Shown one piece after another: positions 1 to 5,413 of a stretch of DNA of 5,413 nt (position 1 is the stretch's first letter; the number at the start of each line of letters is the position of its first letter). The stretch spans positions 1 to 5,413 of the forward strand of contig DAOPYE010000131.1 of NCBI GenBank assembly GCA_035352715.1. Direction: 5' to 3'. The notes below the pieces were generated by a model, which had not been told where the DNA came from, did no database searches, and saw only the letters and a program-made list of their open reading frames with translations. The position numbers and the translations under genes were made by a program. The stretch comes from DAOPYE01 sp035352715 (GTDB lineage: Bacteria; Acidobacteriota; Holophagae; Holophagales; Holophagaceae).

Positions 1-2844
1 GACCATCTGGAAGATCCCCTGCGTCTGGAGTTCTTCGGCGATGAGCTGGAGCGCCTGAACCCCTTCGATGCGGGCAGCCAGCGCCGCACGGGAGAAGAGC
101 TCAATGCGCTCACCCTGTATCCGCGCTTCGAGGGCAATCGCGGCCAGACGGGCGCCCTGATGGCGGCCGTGGAATCGCGTGCCTCAAAGACCCTGGATCC
201 AACCGAGGATCTCGCTTTCCGCCGCGAGCGCCTGGCGAGCATCGGGCGCTTCCCCGGCGAGGAATTGTTCTACCCCCTGCTGGATCAAAGCCCGGGCCAG
301 CTCGCCCACTGGATGCCCCCCTGCCTGCGCTTGAAGCTGGATGCCCCCTGGACGGAGGCCCTGCGCGAGCGTGAGCAGGCGCGGATCGAGCAGGGACTCG
401 AGGTGCTGCGGCGCGGCGGCGTGGTCTGCCCGGATTTCGAGGACCGCTTCCTGGCCACCGACCCCAGCCGGGTCACGGGACACCTGACAGAGTTCCAATC
501 CGAAGCCAGCGTCAGCCTGCAATCCCAGCCCGCCCGCGAATTCCAGGGCCGCCAGGGCGAGCTTGCCGCCTACCTGCGTGAGCTCATGGAGACCAACCAC
601 CGGGTATTCCTGGCCGGATCGACGCCGGGCATGCGCGATCGCCTGGCAGAGCTGATCCAGGAATACGAGCTGCCCGTCTCGAACGGATTGGACACCGGAT
701 GTCGAAGCGTCTTCCTCGCCCTTACCTCCGGCGTCTACCTGAAGGCTCCGCGCATCCTGGTGCTGACCGAGCGCGAGGTCTTCGGGCGCAAGGCCATGCC
801 CGCCCCGCCGAAGAAGAGCCGCGTGGCGGCGTTCCTCAGCGATCTCCGCGACCTGAAGCCCGGCGATCGCGTGGTCCACATGGATCACGGCATCGGCGAG
901 TTCACGGGATTCGAGAGCCTCACCGTCGGTGGCGAAATCCACGAAGTGATCCAGCTGCGCTACGCCGACGGCGGCAGGCTGAACGTAAGCCTGGACCGCG
1001 CCGACCTCATCCAGCGCTACGTCTCACCCGAAGGCACGGTCCCGCCCCTGGACAAGCTGGGCGGCGGCACGTGGGCCAAGGTGAAGCGCAAGGCCAAGAA
1101 GGCCATTCGCGATATGGCCGAGGAACTGCTGAAACTCTACGCCCAGCGCAAGATGGAGAAGGGACGCACCTGCGCCCCCGACGGGCCCGAAATGGCCGAG
1201 TTCGACGCATCTTTCGCCTATGAGCCGACAGCGGACCAGCAGGAGGCCATCGAGGCCGTGAAGGCGGACCTGGAAAGCGATCGGCCCATGGATCGCCTGC
1301 TCTGCGGCGACGTGGGCTACGGCAAGACGGAAGTCGCCATGCGCGCCGCGGCCAAGGTCGCGCTGGAAGGCCGACAGGTGGCGGTGCTCTGCCCGACAAC
1401 GGTTCTTTGTTTCCAGCACTATCGAACCTTCAAGGAACGCTTCGCAGGGTTCCCTGTGCGCGTGGAAATGCTGAACCGCTTTGTCGACGCAAAGGAGACC
1501 AAGACCATCCAGCAGGAGGTGGCGGACGGCAAGGTCGAGATCGTCATCGGGACGCACCAGATCCTGGGCGCACGAACGAAGTTCTCGGATCTGGGCCTGG
1601 TGGTCATCGACGAGGAACAGCGCTTCGGCGTCAGCCACAAGGAGAAGCTGAAGAAGCTGCGCGCCAACGTGGATGTGCTGGCCATGAGCGCCACGCCCAT
1701 CCCGCGCACGCTGCACATGAGCCTGACTGGCCTGCGCGAGATCAGCCTCATCGAAACGCCCCCCAAAAACCGACTGGCCATCGAAACCGTTGTGACGGCC
1801 TGGAGCGACGAACTGATCGCCAGCGCCATCCAGTTTGAACTCCGCCGCAACGGCCAGGTCTACCTGATCCACAACCGCGTGGAGAGCATCACCAGCATCG
1901 CCGAGCGGGTGCGCACCCTGGTGCCCGACGCCCGCGTGGGCGTCGGGCACGCGCAGATGAGCGACGAGGCCCTGGAACAGGTGATGCTCGCCTTCATGGA
2001 GGGCCGGCTGGACGTCCTGATTTCGACAACTATTGTCGAAAACGGACTGGATGTCCCCAACGCCAACACGATCATCGTCCACCGGGCGGACACCTTCGGC
2101 TTGTCCCAGCTCTACCAGCTGCGCGGCCGCGTGGGCCGCAGCGACGTGCCCGCCTACGCCTACCTGCTGATCCCCGGCAAGGGCGAGATCACCGACGACG
2201 CGCGCCGGCGCCTCCAGGCGCTGGAGGACTTCTCGGACCTGGGCTCGGGCTTCCGCGTGGCCGCCATGGATCTGGAGATCCGCGGCGCAGGCAACCTGCT
2301 GGGTGGCGAGCAGAGCGGCCAGATCCACGACATCGGCTTTGAGCTTTACGTGAAGCTGCTGGAGGAAACCCTGCAGGAACTCCAGGGACAGCCCAGCGGC
2401 ACCTTCGAGGTGAAGCTGGAGCTAGGCCCCGCCCAGCTTTCCAAGCGCTGGATCGATCTCGCCGCCGAGCGCCTGGTGGCCTACAAGCGCGCCTCAAGGC
2501 TGCGCACCGAGCGCGATCTGGAACTGTACCGCCTGGAACTGGAGGATCGCTTCGGCCATATCCCCACGGACGACGAGGACAGCGCCCGGTTCTTCGAACT
2601 GCTTCGAACCAAGCTGCTGGCCCAGGCCGTGGCCGTGAGCGAGGTCGCCTTCGACAAGGGCCGCCTGAAGATCCGCGTAAGCCCGCAGACGCCGCTGGAT
2701 CCCATGAAGCTCATGGGCTGGGTCCAAAGCCAGAAGGACGCCCACATGAGCCCCGATGGCACCATCGCCCTCCCGACCCTGGGCAGCGACCGGGGCCCCA
2801 TCGCCCACGCCCAACAGGTGCTGGAAGCCTGGGGCCGACTCTAG
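1..2844 (+). CDS. mfd: Transcription-repair coupling factor Mfd (5' end cut by the window)
   Basis: Mfd is a cytoplasmic ATP-driven DNA translocase that pushes stalled RNA polymerase off damaged DNA and recruits UvrA for nucleotide excision repair. The frame is open from base 1 to the TAG at 2842-2844, giving 947 residues. Full-length Mfd is about 1150, so roughly 170-200 N-terminal residues lie upstream. The ATG at 160 is internal: residues 1-53 before it are good Mfd sequence (PLRLEFFGDE, then FDAGSQR). Against E. coli Mfd as I remember it, Arg8 and Phe12 match the UvrA-contacting Arg181 and Phe185. Domains in fragment numbering: end of the UvrB-like module from residue 1; CarD-like RNA polymerase interaction domain about 285-340 (LKPGDRVVHMDHGIGEF); Walker A GDVGYGKT 436-443; DEEQ box 537-540; SATPIPRTL 563-571; motif VI QLYQLRGRVGR 703-713; TRG motif GAGNLLGGEQSG 762-773; D7 about 803-947. 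No frameshift or missing key motif is seen. It converges on gdhA. Its promoter is outside the window. Confidence 0.98.
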   Translation, partial: DHLEDPLRLEFFGDELERLNPFDAGSQRRTGEELNALTLYPRFEGNRGQTGALMAAVESRASKTLDPTEDLAFRRERLASIGRFPGEELFYPLLDQSPGQLAHWMPPCLRLKLDAPWTEALREREQARIEQGLEVLRRGGVVCPDFEDRFLATDPSRVTGHLTEFQSEASVSLQSQPAREFQGRQGELAAYLRELMETNHRVFLAGSTPGMRDRLAELIQEYELPVSNGLDTGCRSVFLALTSGVYLKAPRILVLTEREVFGRKAMPAPPKKSRVAAFLSDLRDLKPGDRVVHMDHGIGEFTGFESLTVGGEIHEVIQLRYADGGRLNVSLDRADLIQRYVSPEGTVPPLDKLGGGTWAKVKRKAKKAIRDMAEELLKLYAQRKMEKGRTCAPDGPEMAEFDASFAYEPTADQQEAIEAVKADLESDRPMDRLLCGDVGYGKTEVAMRAAAKVALEGRQVAVLCPTTVLCFQHYRTFKERFAGFPVRVEMLNRFVDAKETKTIQQEVADGKVEIVIGTHQILGARTKFSDLGLVVIDEEQRFGVSHKEKLKKLRANVDVLAMSATPIPRTLHMSLTGLREISLIETPPKNRLAIETVVTAWSDELIASAIQFELRRNGQVYLIHNRVESITSIAERVRTLVPDARVGVGHAQMSDEALEQVMLAFMEGRLDVLISTTIVENGLDVPNANTIIVHRADTFGLSQLYQLRGRVGRSDVPAYAYLLIPGKGEITDDARRRLQALEDFSDLGSGFRVAAMDLEIRGAGNLLGGEQSGQIHDIGFELYVKLLEETLQELQGQPSGTFEVKLELGPAQLSKRWIDLAAERLVAYKRASRLRTERDLELYRLELEDRFGHIPTDDEDSARFFELLRTKLLAQAVAVSEVAFDKGRLKIRVSPQTPLDPMKLMGWVQSQKDAHMSPDGTIALPTLGSDRGPIAHAQQVLEAWGRL

Positions 2845-2907
2845 GAATAAAACAACAAGATAAAATCAACCGATATTTCAATACACATACGAACAGATAG
2901 ATCAAAA

Positions 2908-2949
2908 AGAAGCCTTCCGTTCCCCAAAGCATGGGAACGAAAGGCTTTT
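2908..2949. terminator. Bidirectional intrinsic terminator between mfd and gdhA
   Basis: The left arm 2910-2924 pairs with the right arm 2933-2947: 14 of 15 pairs match, with one C/A mismatch at 2917/2940. An 8-base loop lies at 2925-2932, and G2909/T2948 plus A2908/T2949 can extend the base. On the plus strand the stem runs into TTTTCTT (2946-2952), about 65 bases after the mfd stop. On the minus strand the A-run at 2904-2908 becomes a U-run, about 30 bases after the gdhA stop. One hairpin can therefore serve both converging transcripts. The surroundings are AT-rich and non-coding. Confidence 0.88.
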
Positions 2950-2977
2950 CTTGAATACAGATCAATGATTCAGAGGA

Positions 2978-4324
2978 CTAGACAACCCCATGAGCGATCA
3001 TGGCACTGGAAACCTTCAGGAACCCAGCGATGTTCGCGCCCATCACGTAGTCACCCTCGTGCCCGAACTGCTTCGAGGCCGCGAAGGCATTATCGTGAAT
3101 GCTCTTCATGATGCCCTTGAGTCGTGCGTCGACTTCTTCGCGAGTCCAGGACAGGCGTATCGAGTTCTGGCTCATCTCAAGTCCGGAGGTCGCGACGCCG
3201 CCCGCGTTCGAGGCTTTGCCTGGCGCATAGAGAATCTTGTGCTTCTGGAAAACCGCGATCGCTTCAGGACTCGATGGCATGTTCGCGCCCTCGGCGACAA
3301 GGCGGCAGCCGTTCTTTACGAGCGTCTCGGCATCCTGGCCGGAAATCTCGTTCTGCGTCGCGCTGGGGAACGCGCAGTCGCACGGGACACCCCAGGGGGT
3401 CTGTCCCGCCGTGTAGGTCGCCTTCGGGAATTTCTTGGTGTACTCGCTGATGCGCCCGCGCTTGACGTTCTTCAGGTCCATGACGAACGCAAGCTTCTCG
3501 GCGTCGATGCCATCGGCGTCGTAGATATACCCGCCGGAATCGGACAGGGTGACGACCTTCCCGCCGAGCTGATTGATCTTCTCGACGGTGTACTGCGCGA
3601 CGTTTCCGGATCCGGAGACAACGCAGGTCTTGCCAGTGAAACCATCACCCTTCACCGCGAGCATGTTGTCAGCAAAGTAAACACAACCGTAACCGGTGGC
3701 CTCGGGCCGGACGAGCGAACCGCCGTAGGGAAGTCCCTTGCCGGTCAGGACGCCGGTGAATTCGTTCGACAGCCGCTTGTACTGGCCGAACATGTAACCG
3801 ATCTCGCGTCCACCCACCCCGATATCGCCCGCGGGAACATCCGTATCCGCACCGATATGGCGATACAGCTCAATCATGAAGCTCTGGCAAAAACGCATGA
3901 CCTCGGCATCGGATTTCCCCTTGGGATCAAAGTCCGCGCCACCCTTGCCGCCGCCCATGGGCAGCGTGGTCAGGCTGTTCTTGAAGACCTGCTCGAATCC
4001 GAGGAACTTGAGGATTGAAAGATTAACGGAAGGATGGAAGCGCAAACCGCCCTTGTAGGGGCCGATGGCGCTATTGAATTGCACGCGGTATCCACGGTTG
4101 ACCACGATCTTTCCGGCATCGGTCACCCAAGGCACACGAAATATGATGACCCGCTCGGGCTCGACCATGCGCTCCAGGATAGAGTTCGCCTGCAATTCCG
4201 GCATCTGCTCAACCACCGGTTCAAGCGTGTCGAGAACTTCTGCAACTGCTTGCAAAAATTCAGGTTCGTTGGCGTTCCTTGCCCTCACCTGGGAAAGAAC
4301 GTCTGAGATATACGCATTCGCCAT
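2978..4324 (-). CDS. gdhA: NADP-specific glutamate dehydrogenase, hexameric type
   Basis: This cytoplasmic enzyme reductively aminates 2-oxoglutarate with ammonium and NADPH to make L-glutamate. The protein is 448 residues, almost the same as E. coli GdhA (447), to which it is closely similar throughout. Visible features: substrate domain with AIGPYKGGLRFHP (about 86-98); PMGGGKGG, whose Lys127 is the expected catalytic lysine; PAGDIGVGGRE, with Asp167 as the expected catalytic aspartate; GSGNVA dinucleotide loop at 238-243; SDS at 261-263, as in E. coli GdhA, consistent with NADP rather than NAD; and NAGGVATSGLEM (373-384). I chose the ATG at 4324 because an AAGGAG lies 7 bases upstream and the protein then begins like the family. 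An in-frame ATG at 4366 would add 14 unrelated residues and put the Shine-Dalgarno inside the gene. It is transcribed alone, converging on mfd and diverging from the epimerase gene. Third-position GC is lower than in both neighbours, most clearly near the start. Confidence 0.97.
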   Translation of the reverse strand: MANAYISDVLSQVRARNANEPEFLQAVAEVLDTLEPVVEQMPELQANSILERMVEPERVIIFRVPWVTDAGKIVVNRGYRVQFNSAIGPYKGGLRFHPSVNLSILKFLGFEQVFKNSLTTLPMGGGKGGADFDPKGKSDAEVMRFCQSFMIELYRHIGADTDVPAGDIGVGGREIGYMFGQYKRLSNEFTGVLTGKGLPYGGSLVRPEATGYGCVYFADNMLAVKGDGFTGKTCVVSGSGNVAQYTVEKINQLGGKVVTLSDSGGYIYDADGIDAEKLAFVMDLKNVKRGRISEYTKKFPKATYTAGQTPWGVPCDCAFPSATQNEISGQDAETLVKNGCRLVAEGANMPSSPEAIAVFQKHKILYAPGKASNAGGVATSGLEMSQNSIRLSWTREEVDARLKGIMKSIHDNAFAASKQFGHEGDYVMGANIAGFLKVSSAMIAHGVV

Positions 4325-4331
4325 ACCATTG

Positions 4332-4337
4332 CTCCTT
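4332..4337 (-). promoter_or_regulatory. Shine-Dalgarno of gdhA
   Basis: On the minus strand AAGGAG lies 7 bases before the ATG at 4324, which fixes the gdhA start against the in-frame ATG at 4366. An out-of-frame ATG at 4329-4327 sits only two bases after the AAGGAG, too close, and does not open the GdhA frame. Confidence 0.85.
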
Positions 4338-4520
4338 ATTGGGGAGACCAGATTACATCTTTGCAATCCATTTGTGCACTATTCCGACATAAAGCAAAAA
4401 GCAACACTGGGACATTAAAAACGTAGCAAATAAACACAATCGGCCCGAAGTTCGAAAAGCAGCATCCAGGCGGATTGCTCCATGAGTTAGGAGCCTTGAA
4501 GATGGTTCGATTGGCAACGA

Positions 4521-4544
4521 TCAGAGAGACGTTCAGAGAGACGT
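4521..4544. repeat. Perfect 12-base tandem direct repeat, two copies
   Basis: The unit TCAGAGAGACGT occurs at 4521-4532 and again directly at 4533-4544, followed by TCA, the start of a third unit. It lies about 200 bases upstream of the gdhA start and 135 bases upstream of the epimerase start. It could be a replication-slippage duplication or a doubled protein-binding site. Nothing in the sequence decides between these. Confidence 0.75.
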
Positions 4545-4635
4545 TCATCAGGAACCCACCATTCTCTCCCAGATCAAGGCGTCGTCATTTTCCGGGCCAT
4601 CAGGTGCCGCCCACCTTCAGCAGGCACCGAAAGCC

Positions 4636-4648
4636 CTTCAGGCTGAAG
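4636..4648. repeat. Short inverted repeat beside the epimerase promoter
   Basis: CTTCAG-G-CTGAAG is a perfect dyad with 6-base arms and a single central base. The right arm can instead pair with CTTCAGC at 4615-4621. It ends 16 bases before the extended -10 element, overlapping where a -35 box would lie, so it could be an operator. It is short enough to be chance in GC-rich DNA. Confidence 0.4.
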
Positions 4649-4664
4649 CGGCCCCGCCCTGCCC

Positions 4665-4673
4665 TGGCATAAT
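4665..4673 (+). promoter_or_regulatory. Extended -10 promoter element of the epimerase gene
   Basis: TGGCATAAT fits the extended -10 pattern (TG, one base, then CATAAT, five of six against TATAAT). Six bases separate it from the ATG at 4680, so transcription would start at or within a base or two of the start codon. No good -35 box is seen 16-18 bases upstream, which is tolerable for an extended -10 promoter. That this is the real promoter is inference from position and consensus only. Confidence 0.55.
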
Positions 4674-4679
4674 CAGGCC

Positions 4680-5413
4680 ATGACGAAACCGACCCTCTCC
4701 ATCACTGAACTCCGCCGAAGCGCCGAAGCTGACTTGACGCAGAACGTGCTGCCCTTCTGGACGCGGCACGGATTCAACGCCAAGGGCGCGCTCATCGGCA
4801 TCGTGGCCAACGATCTCCGTGTTTTCGAAAACATCCCCCAGCATTCCGTGCTCTGCGCGCGCATTCTGTGGACCTTTGCCGAGGCCCAGCGCCTGGTGCC
4901 GGACGAGCGCTGGCTGGCGACGGGGCGCAAGGCCCTGGCGCTCATCAACAACGGCTTCTGGGATGGCGAGAACGGCGGCGTCTACTGGAGCCTGAACCCC
5001 GATGGCAGCGCGCTCTCGGATCGCAAGCAGGTCTACGCGCAGGCGTTCACGATGTACGGCCTGGTGTCCTGGCATCACGCCACCGGCGAGACCGCGGCGC
5101 TGGAACGCGCGAAGGAACTCTTCGAGATCCTGGAAAAGCGCGCCCGGGATTTCGAGAAGGGCGGATACATCGAAGCCCTGAGCCGCGACTGGGGAACGCT
5201 TGATGACATGCGCCTGAGCGACAAGGATCTGAATTCACCCAAGTCCTACAACACGATGCTGCACGTGCTGGAGGCCTACACCGCCCTGCTGCGCGCCTGG
5301 CCGGAAGCCCGCGTGCGCGAAGCCCTGAAAACGCTGCTGGAGCATCTGCTGGACAAGATCGTCTATGCCCAACCCTTCCCCCACTGCGAACTGTTCTTCG
5401 ATATGGACTGGCA
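4680..5413 (+). CDS. AGE-family sugar 2-epimerase, probably cellobiose/mannobiose 2-epimerase (3' end cut)
   Basis: The first 244 codons are present. The family is about 400 residues, so some 150-170 are missing. Members have an (alpha/alpha)6-barrel and invert C2 of the reducing-end sugar, for example turning cellobiose into glucosyl-mannose; they are cytoplasmic and often serve mannan or cellulose breakdown. The sequence follows Rhodothermus marinus cellobiose 2-epimerase almost without gaps as I recall it: LTQNVLPFW (19-27), ARILWTFAEAQR (60-71), GGVYW (99-103), RKQVYAQAFTMYGLVSWHHATG (115-136), GGYIEA (161-166), RLSDKD (178-183) and NTMLHVLEAY (191-200). Arg61 and His195 match that enzyme's active-site Arg66 and His200. 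The catalytic histidines equivalent to His259 and His390 lie beyond the window. The start is firm: an in-frame TGA at 4644-4646 precedes it, with no other ATG, GTG or TTG between. There is no Shine-Dalgarno (only AGG two bases before the ATG). N-acylglucosamine 2-epimerase or a monosaccharide epimerase are less likely alternatives. Confidence 0.9.
   Translation, partial: MTKPTLSITELRRSAEADLTQNVLPFWTRHGFNAKGALIGIVANDLRVFENIPQHSVLCARILWTFAEAQRLVPDERWLATGRKALALINNGFWDGENGGVYWSLNPDGSALSDRKQVYAQAFTMYGLVSWHHATGETAALERAKELFEILEKRARDFEKGGYIEALSRDWGTLDDMRLSDKDLNSPKSYNTMLHVLEAYTALLRAWPEARVREALKTLLEHLLDKIVYAQPFPHCELFFDMDW

Larger units (their letters stand above)
4325..4679. other. Divergent intergenic region between gdhA and the epimerase gene
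   Basis: These 355 bases hold no gene I can support. The gdhA-proximal part (about 4340-4440) is AT-rich and must carry the gdhA promoter, but no -35/-10 pair there is convincing. TTTAAT on the minus strand (4419-4414) is a possible -10 without a good -35. The middle holds a 12-base tandem duplication (4521-4544). The epimerase-proximal part (about 4600-4660) is GC-rich with short inverted repeats: GGTGCC at 4603-4608 with GGCACC at 4623-4628, CTTCAGC at 4615-4621 with GCTGAAG at 4642-4648, and CTTCAG-G-CTGAAG at 4636-4648. Small open frames here have no family resemblance and no coding-like codon use. Confidence 0.7.

Noticed and set aside
1024..2328. 434-codon open frame antisense to mfd
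   Set aside because: It lies wholly within a highly conserved Mfd coding region. Its composition (runs of Ala, Val, Leu, Gln, His, Asp) is the usual shadow of a GC-biased gene.
160..2844. ATG at 160 as the true start of mfd
   Set aside because: The same frame is open back to base 1 and the 53 residues before it match the Mfd UvrB-like module, including the UvrA-contact Arg and Phe. The gene simply begins off the window.
2990..4018. 342-codon open frame antisense to gdhA
   Set aside because: It mirrors the well-supported gdhA coding strand, matches no family I know and has no ribosome binding site I can see.
4325..4366. In-frame ATG at 4366 as the gdhA start
   Set aside because: The 14 extra residues do not resemble GdhA and would place the AAGGAG Shine-Dalgarno inside the coding sequence.
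4351..4375. Possible sigma-54 promoter for gdhA (GTGCAC followed by TTGCA on the minus strand)
   Set aside because: The spacing is wrong: the invariant GG at -24 is absent ten bases before the GC of TTGC.
4410..4440. TTTAAT (minus strand, 4419-4414) as the gdhA -10 box
   Set aside because: It matches five of six consensus bases, but no -35 box lies 16-18 bases upstream and the region is AT-rich, so such matches are expected by chance.
4475..4672. 65-codon plus-strand open frame in the intergenic region
   Set aside because: Arg/Pro-rich low-complexity translation with no family resemblance and no clear ribosome binding site. Its RETFRETF comes from the 12-base tandem duplication.
4638..5078. 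146-codon open frame antisense to the epimerase gene
   Set aside because: The plus strand here encodes a recognisable AGE-family epimerase with conserved motifs. The minus frame is its shadow and runs across the promoter.

Overview
This is a GC-rich bacterial chromosomal segment with three protein genes, two of them cut by the window edges. The layout is mfd (+, 5' end missing) converging on gdhA (-), which diverges from a sugar 2-epimerase gene (+, 3' end missing). I see no tRNA, rRNA, CRISPR array, insertion sequence, phage gene or toxin/defence gene. The genes are ordinary housekeeping and metabolic ones, and I found no convincing undescribed multi-gene system. The organism cannot be named from this window. 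Both flanking genes have strongly GC-biased third codon positions. The epimerase resembles the Rhodothermus marinus type of cellobiose 2-epimerase. GC-rich soil or sediment lineages such as Acidobacteriota are only a guess.

Region 1 (1-2844) is the C-terminal four fifths of Mfd, the transcription-repair coupling factor. It carries the end of the UvrB-like module, the RNA polymerase interaction domain, the complete RecG-like translocase with all its motifs, the TRG motif and domain D7. Region 2 (2845-2977) is a short AT-rich gap. It holds one strong hairpin flanked by an A-run and a T-run, well placed to terminate transcription from both converging genes.

Region 3 (2978-4324, minus strand) is a complete hexameric-type NADP-dependent glutamate dehydrogenase of 448 residues with a clear Shine-Dalgarno. 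Region 4 (4325-4679) is a 355-base divergent intergenic region. It is AT-rich next to gdhA and GC-rich next to the epimerase, with a perfect 12-base tandem duplication and several short inverted repeats. It ends in an extended -10 element only six bases before the epimerase ATG. Region 5 (4680-5413) is the first 244 codons of an AGE-family (cellobiose/mannobiose 2-epimerase-like) enzyme.

The three genes do not form an operon or an obvious pathway: DNA repair, ammonium assimilation and oligosaccharide processing sit side by side under separate control. The points most worth a second look are the apparent leaderless start of the epimerase gene, the bidirectional terminator, the lower third-position GC of gdhA (especially at its 5' end), and the repeats in the divergent promoter region.
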